A stretch of 64,000 bases of DNA from Thermothielavioides terrestris NRRL 8126. Lineage: Eukaryota > Ascomycota > Sordariomycetes > Sordariales > Chaetomiaceae. The notes beneath the pieces are model-generated. The model saw only the letters and a list, made by a program, of their open reading frames with translations. It searched no databases and was not told the DNA's origin. The position numbers and the translations under genes are program-made. Position 1 is the stretch's first letter. Every line of letters starts with the position of its first letter. The stretch lies in assembly GCF_000226115.1 (NCBI RefSeq), contig NC_016460.1, forward strand, positions 1 through 64,000. The letters run 5' to 3'. Below are positions 1 to 10,123 of the stretch, piece after piece.

Positions 1-178
1 CCCTAACCCTAACCCTAACCCTAACCCTAACCCTAACCCTAACCCTAACCCTAACCCTAACCCTAACCCTAACCCTAACCCTAACCCTAACCCTAACCCT
101 AACCCTAACCCTAACCCTAACCCTAACCCTAACCCTAACCCTAACCCTAACCCTAACCCTAAGTAACCCTAACCCTAA
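1..178. repeat. Telomere repeat array (CCCTAA)n
   Basis: Twenty-seven perfect CCCTAA units, then a G and two and a half more units, end at the first unique base. CCCTAA reading inward from base 1 is the C-rich strand of a left chromosome end with the TTAGGG telomere usual in filamentous ascomycetes. A short interstitial copy recurs near 540-551. Confidence 0.98.
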
Positions 179-191
179 GTATAGCGCTTCT

Positions 192-362
192 AAAAAAGGT
201 TATTGCTGACATTCCTAGTGCTACTATACTATAGTACAGCAGTGATATATTCCAAAAAGGGTTATTGCTAACATTTTGTAGGTCGCACTTATCAAAAAAG
301 GGTTATTGCTAATATATTGTAGAGCTGTTTTAGGAGCCTCGCTAAAAAGGGTTATTGCTAAT
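192..362 (+). repeat. Spaced subtelomeric motif, four copies
   Basis: Four near-identical copies of a roughly 20-bp motif (A-run, GGGTTATTGCTAA, then a short AT tail) begin at about 192, 254, 294 and 344. The spacing is uneven, 40-62 bp. The first copy has one G fewer and GCTGA for GCTAA. The GGGTTA core resembles telomeric DNA. They sit directly inside the telomere and overlap no open frame. Confidence 0.75.
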
Positions 363-563
363 AGGAAAAGTGGAGCCGCTAGTCTTGGCAGCCTCCTTTA
401 ATTTCTTAAACACCTCAACTTTAAAAATTTATAACTAATTAACAAAAATAGATATAAGAAAGCAGACTTCAACTCTAGATAGATTGTAGATAGCTTAATG
501 TATTTTAGAGGTTTTTATAAATTTTGTTGCAAGTTTTAGCCTAACCCTAAGCACTATTTGGCA

Positions 564-2240
564 ATGGGAGTCTCTAACAACGAGTACGAAGTTGCTAAGG
601 ACAATGATAAAGCGCTAAACAGTAATATAGTGTAAAAGCATTTGGAAGCTCTCTTTACATATAAGTATATAGAGGGAGAGTAGCCTCTCTAATATATACT
701 TAGAATCTAGTATCCTAATATTAGTAACGTTATATCTGCCTATATATAGTGTAAGGAAGTATAGTAAGTTCTATATATTATATCTAAGAATAAGGCCGTT
801 ATAACTAATAACGATTAAGATGCCTCTAACGACGATAGAGCTAAGTACACTAGCGACGAAGAAGACGTAGCTACTGAACTATATTGTATTTTAGAACTCT
901 AGGAGACTTGTATATCCTATAGATATTCTCGTTACTTTATAAAAGCTGTGAATAAATATATTGTAACTATAAGCGAAGTACTTATTTACGTATATATAGA
1001 CTTTGGCTATAATGAGGAATATATAGCTAAACTTATAATATAATTCGTTAGATTCTATTGTATAGTCTTAAAAAAGGACTTTAGTAATAAACTTGTTAGT
1101 TTTACGTATAACTTATATATTTATAGAATTAAAGGTATAATTAAAAAGGCCTTTAAAGAGTTTTAGGAGACTAGTATAGTTATTGCGAGCTAGATACTAA
1201 TAGCGATTAAGATCCTTGCTTTACAATATATCTTACCTAAAGGAGAGGGCAACCCTATAATCAACGTAATATTAGAAGAGCTTAGGCTTGCATATTATAA
1301 TAACGCTAGAGCTATAGATATAGTAAACAGTGCTAGCTATATAGTTACTATAAGCGATAATATAATTAAATCTCTTTAGGTAGATATAAAAGCTATATAA
1401 GTGTTTATTAAGGATCTGCTATAGTTTACTTAGAAATACCGAGCTTACATTAAAGAAGTCGAGAAAATTGTAGTAGAATCGGCAAAGTATATTAGCACCT
1501 TAGACGTAAATAGGAAAGTTGGTAACGTAGACCTTAATAGCTTTACCTTCTAGGGCAACCTAGACGATATATACCTTTATTAGATAGGGAAAATTAGCGA
1601 TATACAATTGGCTTACGATAAAACTATAATAGAACTCTGTTATATAGACAACGTACTTCGAAAGGAGATTAATACCACTATTCGAATAGTAGTAAATATA
1701 TACAACGACGTTTATATAGGGCTAGTGTAGTGTATATAGGATATTGAGCATCGCCTTTCAACTATTGAGTCTCGAACTATTGTAGTAGATTTATCCGTTA
1801 TAAAGATAGACGTTGCAAAGTAGGCTACTATAGCTATCTAAACTATTAGACGCTAAGAGGTAGCGCCTAAGGTTAGCTATACTATAACTATAATGATTGT
1901 ATACTCTACTAAGACTATATAGCCGCCTACTTAGAGAACGTCTACTAAGGTACTTGTCGTTAAAGCTACGTTGCTAGTTGTATCGACAACGTTAGCTAAG
2001 ACATTGTAAAGCTAGTATAATAAAAGTATCTATTCAACGTTAGAAGCTAAAATAGCTAAAGTCACTGCTACTAAGTATTAGTATAAAGTAACTATTGACG
2101 ATAAGGTATAGGAGACGTTGATATATCCTTCTAAAAAACTTAAGAAGACGCTTGCTTCTACTAAATGTAAAATAGCAATAAAGGTATCTAAGGCTAGAAG
2201 AGACGACCTTTATATTAGTGATAATATAGTCGATCTCGAT
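564..2240 (+). pseudogene. RIP-degraded long ORF of unknown family
   Basis: From an ATG at 564 one frame stays readable for about 559 codons. It is broken only by in-frame TAG and TAA, as expected when CAG and CAA glutamine codons become stops at CpA. I checked the frame at 1857 and 2220, and no indel is needed. The residual protein is acidic/basic mixed and helix-like in the middle (1400-1780), with lysine-rich stretches near 2100-2200. No catalytic motif is recognisable. A transposon protein (for example a Gag-like product) or a repeated subtelomeric gene are both possible. The 3' limit is uncertain because stops continue after 2240. Confidence 0.6.
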
Positions 2241-3297
2241 AAGTAGAATAAATAAATAAATATATTACAATAGAAAACTTTGCTATAGGACGAAATAACA
2301 GATATAAAAACCTATATAGGGTATAATATAGATTAGTTTCCTTTCTTTTCTATATACTTATTTATTTTATATTAAGTTCTATAATAATGGCGAGGACCCT
2401 ATCTTTTCTTTTTATCCTTAGGCACTTGTTACACGTAATTGTAGTAAAGCTATCTATGACTATACTATAGTTAGGGGTGACGAGCGTTCCTTTAAAAGGG
2501 GAACTTTACTTGGAACCCCTTTGTAGGAAGATAGACTATATTAATATACTTTTGTAATATATACTAGTGTTTAGGAGTGTCGCCTTATTAGCTGATGAGG
2601 CTGAGAGGCATTTATCTTTCTTACCCTTATACGTTTACCGCTAGATAGTTACCAAGGACTATTGGTGTGTAATATATAGCTATCTTATATACGACTTAGG
2701 ATAGTTTATACTCGTCGCTAACGTTATATCTATAAATGGTCCTTAGCAATGTCTAAGTTTAGAAGCGGTCCTCCCCTATATCTCCGAGGAAGAGCACTAG
2801 CCCTATTTCTAGAACTAGGAACCGGTCTTATAGAATGTCCGACTCTATTCGCTCCTACTTAGGTCTAGGTTGTTTTCGTACAGTTTTGACCTTCTTTCTT
2901 ATAATATTCCAAAGAAACAAGAGGGCAGTAGCTTAGACCCTTATTAAGATAAAGAGGCAGTTGAGAACGAACCGCTTTGTATCTTGTAGGTCAGCTTGCC
3001 TATCTAGATATTTGATATAGATCGATTACCTAAGATAGGGAACCTTAATAAGTTACCTCCAATGTCTAAAAAGTAGGCTCGAGATCGTTATAAGACGAAG
3101 TAGGCTAGATATATCTAGCTAGCGGTTAAAAGTTATTTGTAGATCAAAGTTACTATAATCGTTTAAACTTAGACTTATAGCCATTGGAAATGCATTTTCC
3201 TCTCTTAGCTAGTGGAATAGGATGAGAGCGAGAGTCTTAGGGGAGATAGTAGAACAATCCTTTCCAACCCTGACTTAGACACCCTATACTCTATCGA

Positions 3298-3648
3298 CTA
3301 GGCAACAATCAACTTGGTCGTAGTGCCGTCCTCGAAAACGGTCCTTAGTTGGGTCCATTCCTGTGGAATGGGCTTTTGGGGATAGTACAGTTCGTCGCTA
3401 TCGAGGTCAATGTTGTATACGTTTAATTCGCCCAAAGACGGAGAGCGAACTCGTCGAATATACCTATATAACGTGCTTCTAGCGCTATATATGCGGAAAC
3501 TTGGCGTCGACTTAGAACTAGACTCGCTTACGCTATCGTCTAGCTACGCGAAGTCGGCCGTAGTCGGCGTTGCAGCCCCACTTTGTGTTTTGTCCTCAAT
3601 ATGAGGTTGTCGTGTAGTGGTAGCGCTATCATTCGGCTTGACCTCCAT
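3298..3648 (-). pseudogene. Short RIP-affected ORF relic, unknown protein
   Basis: On the minus strand an ATG at 3648 opens a frame of 116 codons to a TAG at 3298, with a single internal TAG about 35 codons in that could derive from CAG. The residual protein is Ser/Thr-rich at the start and then mixed. Beyond 3298 the frame soon meets more stops. It lies at the edge of the AT-rich block, where mutation is lighter. The family is not recognised; it may be the 5' part of a longer degraded gene or element running toward the telomere. Confidence 0.35.
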
Positions 3649-3780
3649 AGCTAGTAAGGATAGCGCTGAAAATGAATCTTTGACCTTACTAGGCTTACTT
3701 GAAAATAGAATAAAATGATATAAAAAAAGGAGGAACATAGAAGGCAGCGTAAACGAAATTATACTTAGCCAAAGGTATTT

Positions 3781-4404
3781 ACAGAAAGGTGGGAAAGATT
3801 TTTCGGTGTAGGATTGTGAGAGCAATAGAGCAGCTAAACCCTTTGCTTTAAAAGGATGGGATGCATCTGTGGGCAGCCCCTCACTGAGCCTGCCTTGCAG
3901 TTTACAGCTGCAGATAAGAAAGTGGGGCAGTGGGGGAGGCTTGAAACCACTCAAATCTGTGGGTAGGGATTTGGAGAGCGGGCTGCGAAAGCGCAGCTGC
4001 ATGTGCTGTACCTAGAGGCCAGCCCTTCCAAAGCTGAATCAAACCACCTTTCCTGTTAGGTACACTTTGGAATCTCAGCTCAAAGTCGACCACGAGGCCC
4101 AGAAAGTCATTCCTGAGCTTAGATACAACGTCTTGGCTAAGAAGACGGCGCGAAGCTCAGTTGGCGGGACAGACCTGAAGTGATTCCACTCTAGCTTGAC
4201 CATAACTAGGTATGATTCAAATTGAGGCGATACTCTTTAGCAGTTTGGGAAAAAGAACTCGAGTCGTCCTCCCCCTAATCATCGGGCGCGGCGCCGGAGT
4301 GACTGTGCGAACCCCGCCATGCCTCGCCCGCCCCGATGAATCCTCATCAAAACCCTGCAGCCGGCGCCGTCGCGATAAAACCCCAACCTCGGAGCGACAT
4401 CCCC
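3781..4404. other. Intergenic transition zone
   Basis: Downstream flank of the first MFS gene, where composition moves from AT-rich to GC-rich. Short overlapping frames here have no coding character that I can support. Confidence 0.5.
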
Positions 4405-6130
4405 TCAATGCCAATTCGCTCCGCGCCACTGCAATACCATAGTGGGAATGATACCGACAGCTGCGATCAGCGCAATAACAATACCAGCACCGCCAGCCCA
4501 GCCCACGTTCTCAAACATCTGTGGGAACCTGATGGGGGTTAGTTTACATCAGTGACCATCGAGTGGGGGGGGACTGTCATACCAAAAGGGACCAATGAAG
4601 CCCCAGACCTGACGAACGAAGGTGATGAAGACGCCGACACTGGCGGCGTCCGGGCGATAGCAGTCAACAGCATAGGTGACGTTGACAGTGGTGACAATCT
4701 GGTTCCCGGCGGCGGCAATTGCAGCACCAACAATGGGGGTAATGTTCCAGCTATTGCCAGCATTGCCGGTCTGCACACAGAAGACAACAACGCCACAGAT
4801 GGTCAGAGCGTGACCAATGTAGCTGAGCCACAGACGGTACTCGGGAGCCGGGTACTGTCCTGATGTCTTCTGCCGCAGCAACATCCAGCGATCGGAAATG
4901 AAACCACCAATCTGCTCGCCTAGGATGGACCCAACCACAACACCCAGAAAGTTCAATCCGACCTGTTGCGTATTCAAGCCGAACTGCTCTGGGAAAACCT
5001 GGGGCATCTCGATGGTGAGCATGACGCTGCCCCATAGGAAGATCATAGCATAGGCGGCAGCGGGAATCATGACGCTGGGCTTTGCAGCATAGCTGAGGGG
5101 TTGGACGAAGTCCCACAGACGTAGCGGGGTTGGGTCGATGCGGCCGAACTTGAAAAGGCTCTGCTTAACGCTAGTCACCTCATGTGTAGCACTCTCGCCA
5201 CGCATATACAGGGACTCGGCGCCGAAGAAGAGGTAGAGGATGAATTGAACGCCATTGACCTGTAAAGACGCCAGTGTCTCGCGTTAGTAATGTGGACCAC
5301 ACCAAATGCAAGTAGGAAGAAGTAAGGAACGCACAATAGCGAGGATCCAGTAGATCCAACGGTATCCAACGCGTATAGCAACGAAGCCAAAGATGAAAGG
5401 CGCGATGGGGACACCAATGGTCACCATCAAGGTCCAGTATCCCATGCACCGCGCGCGGTCCTTCTTAAAGAACGTCTCGGCAACGGTAGCGCTGCCGATC
5501 GCGGCAGCCGGGCTGATAAAGAAGGCAGTAATCGCCCGGCACAGACCCATCGTAGCGTACGAGTGGCTCTCGGCGCACCCAACGTTTCCGACCAAGCTGC
5601 AGAGCACAGACAACAGGAATATGGGCCGGCGTCCGAAGCGGTTGCATAACGGTCGCCAGAAGAGGGGCGCTCCACCAAGGACGGCGATGAACAGCGAGAC
5701 CAGGTAGCTGGTACGTTGCAGGCTCACGCCCAAGTCTGCCGAGATGTCGACGAACGCTGACATGATGGACGCGGCGGTAAAAGTGCTCATCATAGCATGG
5801 AAAGCGACGAGAGTGAGGTTGATGGTTTTCTATTGCAACAGCAACATCATGTTAGGTACTCGCCAATCATCGAGGCAGGCCAACAAACAGAAAAGCGCAT
5901 ACTCTCCAGCCCGACCAATTGTACGGGTCCGCGTCGTTCATATCTGGGATAGGGTCCAGATCCAGCGTGCCATGGCGAGCCAGCAGATATTGACGGTGCT
6001 CTTCGGTGAGAAGGGCGACACGGTCTTCGACGTAGAATGCCTCGGGCTTCGATGCCTCGATAGCGCTGGGGTCCGTGGGCGGTCCCTCGACATGCTGTGC
6101 TGTGTTATTCGGCGCGTCCAGCTTGTCCAT
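4405..6130 (-). CDS. MFS transporter, DHA1/Hol1-like
   Basis: A drug:H+ antiporter-type membrane transporter, probably exporting a small molecule at the plasma membrane; the substrate is unknown. Four exons give 507 aa: 6130-5903, 5829-5335, 5259-4583 and 4528-4405, with introns of 73, 75 and 54 bp, all GT-AG and keeping frame. The N-terminus carries the DPYNWSGW block typical of fungal Hol1/Yhk8-like carriers, followed by the GRRP loop near residue 143, ETFFKK, and a second half with a GEQIGGF loop. The ATG at 6130 is chosen because it gives the usual short hydrophilic leader. The gene looks complete although single frames appear broken, and it is the gene closest to the telomere. A decayed paralogue lies at 25.1-26.2 kb. 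Confidence 0.9.
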
Positions 6131-7071
6131 GTTGGGCAGAAGGTCGTCCACAAAGCAAACCAGACAAAGAGAAGACAAGATCGGGAAACAGGAGTGTTCG
6201 GTAGCTCCCGAAGAAAAGTGAAGCAAAAGAGCAGCTGCACTCTTCGACACTTATAACCACCCTTGTGCTTCTCGGACCAAACCCCTATATTGGTCAGTTA
6301 TCCCCGTACCTTGAATCCGGGGGCGGGGGCGAAAGTGGGTTGCTTGCCTACCTGCTTTTGGCAACCAGTCTCCATTCTCAGACCAGTAAGGGGCAGGTGG
6401 AACGCGGGGTATCGGTGGAATGGAAACCGGACAGGGCTGCACGCCGGGATGTGGGAGAAGACATCTTGGACAGGGTTACCAGATTTCCCGGGTGTGCTCT
6501 GGACAAGGCACTGTTGGACGGTGGCCACGGCACTTCGCTTCGATGTGACTTACAAAATGCTAAGGCACTGGAATGATGGGTAGCCCGGGGGCGCAATGGG
6601 CTGTTTCGAGAGAAATGGTGTCTCATTGTCACGCTTGGTCGTGTCTGTTATAGTAAAAGGTAAGGCAGCAAAGGAACCAACCAAGCTTAGCGGATTCTGC
6701 AAATGCTCTTTTGCTTGAAGCAATGCTGACAGATGAAGCCCCAATGGTTAGCACAGTGTCCACATCGACGTGTTGTACTGTAGTCTTCGCTTCCAACTTC
6801 CGGGGTAGTAGTGACCGTCGGATATTTTATCTTCCAACAGGCATCTAGGAGCGTGGCACTTCTTATTGATATGGACGGTCTGGCCCATTCCCTCCTCTGC
6901 CGAATCGCCACCCTCAACACCACATGCGCTAGTGTATATGCACATGCAGGAATCAAAAGAGAGACGCCGCTTCTCATTGATAATGTTTGTTTAGGTATGA
7001 TGCCTGCTATCATCTCGTCCTATGCCACAAGCGGGCAGTACATCGTTAAGACTCCCTCTTTGGGGTGTACC
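6131..7071. other. Intergenic region upstream of MFS gene
   Basis: Contains the promoter side of the minus-strand MFS gene. Open frames on both strands are short and overlapping, without domain signatures. No RNA gene is seen. Confidence 0.5.
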
Positions 7072-7297
7072 TGTTGGAACCGCTGCGCGGGATCGGCCAG
7101 AATGGAGCTATCACGATGCAGGCGCTCAACAGTGGATGTGCACACGTGGTGTTGAACGGGTTGTATTTAGGCAGACTGTGGAAGAGAGGGCGCAGGTTGG
7201 GCGGTAGTTGGGCGCCCAGCCTGGTGGATCCTAATCTCGGTGTAGGTTCCAGCCCGGGGCGCCGGGCTGGGCCGAGTCCATGGCTCCGGTTCTGACA
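7072..7297. mobile_element. Dispersed 226-bp repeat, copy 1
   Basis: Starts TGTTGGAACC and ends GGTTCTGACA, so the ends form an imperfect inverted repeat with TG...CA termini. A related copy of almost the same length sits at 61070-61296 in the same orientation. Shared blocks include GGCGCTCAACA-like and AGAGGGCGCAGGTTGGGCGG segments and CCTGGTGGATCCTAATCTCGG. No clear target duplication flanks this copy. A solo LTR or a non-autonomous element would both fit; it has no coding capacity. Confidence 0.7.
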
Positions 7298-7672
7298 CTA
7301 CCTGCGCGTCTTCACTTGTATTTAGCCAAGCTTGGGAGTTCCAAGTTGAGACAGATGACGGGGCACAACTCTCTGCTCTCCGTCAGCCCAAAAACACGAA
7401 CTCGCTGCCGTTTTCGACTTTGTTGGATTGTGAGCATAGATGCTCGGTCTACGCAGAGCCAATGTCTGTCTGCTCTTTGGCCCGTTTAGCAAGTTCCGAT
7501 AGTTACCTCTCGTGGTTGGTACGGAGGTCAACGTAAGAGACTGCTCAACTTGCACTCGCGGCATGACCTGAGAGATTTATGCGGCTAGGAAAACCCACGT
7601 GTTAGCTTCGAATCCGGCCCATGACACCGTGTGCGTTTCACGGTTTTGTCCAACTAACTACGAAGCAAACGC
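7298..7672. other. Intergenic spacer
   Basis: Lies between the dispersed repeat and the 3' end of the PKS relic. A TTCGAATCC string near 7605 resembles a tRNA T-loop, but the flanking stem does not pair. Nothing else can be supported. Confidence 0.5.
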
Positions 7673-9700
7673 TCACCCCAGGAAAGCCGAGACAGCACTC
7701 GGGTTCCTACCCCTCTTTAGCATTGTGAAGTGATTAGCCTCGGCAATCCTCTCAATCACCAGTTCTCCTTGCGCGCCAAGAAGGACATCCCACGAATTGG
7801 GCCCGAAGTCAGTGCGGTTCTCCAACAGCCACCGCATCTCCCTCGGGTCGTCGTCGCGATATTCCGGTCGCGGGTCTCCAGCCTCCTTACACACGCCGTC
7901 CTCGGCCCAAAGCAAGTACGTCCTTGGCGGCAGTAAAGCCGCTGAGGGTCCGACTGCTCCTCTCTCTCGCAACGACTCTTCCCACGTCACGGGAACGTAA
8001 TGGTCAAGCGCCTCCACGAAGGCCAAGAAGTGGACGAGCAACAACTCGGGCACCTTGGTGCTGCCGCCGGTGTCGCTGTGGGGATTATCCATACCGAACA
8101 CGCCCGCTGCGTCGAGGAAGTCGTACAGCCTAAGCGGCAACTTCCCAAGCCCGATGGGCCCTGGTGAATCGAGCAGAATCGGCCGAGGATGACGCCTAGG
8201 ATGGGATCCTTGTCCGCCTGGGCGTCTTCGAGCCGTTTGAGGATCACGGTTCCCACGCCGTCGGCGCGACAGTAGCCATCGGCCCCGTCATCAAAGGTAT
8301 TGCAGTTGCCTAACAGACGGGTTGTTGGGGATACTTCGTCAGCCTGCGGTCGCCAACGCGTCCCTGTATGGCTTACCTGTTCTCGACAGGAAGTGGCCCC
8401 GGTCCAGGCCCGCGAAATTGTCGGGATTGGTCATAACGTTGGTGCCGCCGGCAATGGCGGTGTCACAGTCGTTCCGCCAGAGCGAGTTGCAAGCCATGTG
8501 AATGGCCGCCAGGCTGGAGGAGCAGGCCGTGTCTATGCTAGCACTCGGTCCGCTGATCTTGAAGTAGTAATTTAGTGGGCCGGGCGTGAATGCCCTGTTT
8601 CCGCCTGCTCTCGCCGATGTCGCCGGTCAGCCGCCGGATCCAAGCCGGAGGCGCAGAGGGGCAGAGGGCCCTGTGCCGGGCGCGACATACCTGGGATGAA
8701 GAACGTGTCCACGTTTTGCCCGCTATTCACCTCCCTCCAGTTGTCGCTGGCCATGCCGTAAAACACACCCACGCGCTCTCTCCGTGTGCTCGGCGTCCGG
8801 TCCGGCACCGCGCCCGCCATATCGAGCGCCTCGTACACCGTCTCGAGCGCCAGCCGTTGCCCCGGATCCGACTGCTCGGCCTCCTTGGGAGAGATGTTGA
8901 AGAACCTCGCGTCGAACAGCCCGGGATCGCGAATCCAGCACCCGTTGAGCACTTTGCTCGTATTTTTACGCCGCCCCGTTGCGTCGTAGTGCCGCCGCGC
9001 GTCGAAGCGTTCCTCGGGGACCTGTCGATGCACATCCAGCCCGCGGTAGAGCAGGTCCCAAAAGGCAGAGAGGTCGGCCGCGTCCGGGAAGCGGCCGGAC
9101 ATGCCTATTATGGCGATTTTTGACTCGTGGGGCCGGCCAGTGGGGGGGGGACGGCGAGGCGGCGGCAGTGCGCGGGATGGCGTCGCCGATGCTCGTGTCG
9201 ATGGTGCAGCAGCCTTTGCACCGGGCATCGAGAGAAGAGAGGATGCCAGTGCCGAGTGACGTTCCAATGGTCAGGAGGGTGCATGATGCGAGCGCATTTG
9301 GCCCTTCAAAGAGCCGCGCAATGGCGCGGGAGACACTGGTCAGGTCGGGCGGCAGGATGAGCATGTCCTCGGACGGCCCGGCGGAGGAGTTTCCCGAAGG
9401 TCAGCGCCTCGACGACGTTGCCTGACGAGCCGGAAATGATCGGGATTGTCGACGGCCAGCTGTGCGTACCCGCGATCCCGTCCAAAATGCCGTCAACGTC
9501 TTCTTCGCTGAAGAGGCGAGGAGCGTGGTACGGCGGGTGGACGGCAACCGCTGGCGTTCTCGTGGAACACGGAACCAGAACTTTCCATCCATCCAAGACG
9601 TCAGTTCCATGTCCGCACTACGAGACAGGCTGGCTCCTCGCCCCTCCAGCTGCAGAGCCCCCACGATCCCAGTGTCTCGGTGTGGCAGCTTGGGAGAGAG
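7673..9700 (-). pseudogene. Collapsed non-reducing PKS relic (SAT-KS joined to TE tail)
   Basis: Reading right to left: SAT-domain remnants (YHAP motif near 9520; a frame change near 9350; SAT continues to about 9190), a second frame change, then a KS start ([13 protein letters not shown] near 9115). The KS continues through the DPGQR block and, after a frame change near 8590-8690 that an intron could explain, the active-site motif DTACSSS near 8530. A likely intron of about 90 bp (8305-8390) is followed by GYCRADG. At about 8150-8175 the KS ends abruptly and runs into the C-terminal third of a thioesterase with its NHFTML histidine motif, stopping at 7673. AT, PT, ACP and the front of the TE are missing. 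No functional synthase can be made. It belonged to an aromatic, TE-releasing NR-PKS, unlike the reductive-release PKS at 52.7 kb. The 5' limit is approximate. Confidence 0.85.
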
Positions 9701-10123
9701 TCAAGGCAGTGAGCAAAGCGCAGGGTCGACGCGGGGAGCGAGTTCACGTCCTCGCAACCTCAGCTGGCCGCTGCAACCGCCGACAGCATCAACCCGAGGT
9801 CTGGAAGGTCGTCGGCGTGCTACTGCGTTGCCCTCCAGCTATCCACCAGGGCCACCACGCTGCGCGATGGAAGGACAGAACCTTCAAGTCACAGATCAGA
9901 TTATGCTACTGACGAGGGAAGTAGAGAAGGACCACTACCCACGTAAGCGCTCAGGACAAGGGTTCACGCAGGCCGCACATTATCCTCGTAACAATAGCGA
10001 CGGTTCTAGGCTAGGAATTATTATCTGCTCTAGGATACAGCTAATTTCAATACATGGTATCTAGCGGAAGCTTACAACCTCTACCCCCCCCTAACATCTC
10101 CGAGCCCTCACGTATCCGCCCCG
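9701..10123. other. Intergenic spacer
   Basis: Between the presumed SAT end of the PKS relic and the stop of the DHA2 transporter. The first part may be further degraded SAT sequence; no motif confirms that. Confidence 0.4.

Larger units (their letters stand above)
179..3780. repeat. AT-rich subtelomeric block with RIP signature
   Basis: By eye this block is far richer in A+T than the rest of the window, is full of TpA, and is poor in CpA and TpG, which is the footprint of repeat-induced point mutation. Stop codons crowd all frames, yet two long frames interrupted mainly by point-made stops can be followed (listed separately). The transition to normal composition lies near 3.6-4.0 kb. I cannot name the underlying elements; 2270-3290 shows no frame I can support. 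Confidence 0.8.

Noticed and set aside
7580..7625. tRNA-like TTCGAATCC box
   Set aside because: The five bases on each side do not pair as a T-stem, and no acceptor or anticodon arm can be drawn.
8572..9267. Treating the SAT-KS region as a working PKS gene
   Set aside because: AT, PT and ACP are missing and the SAT is frame-broken. A KS fused to a TE tail cannot complete a polyketide.
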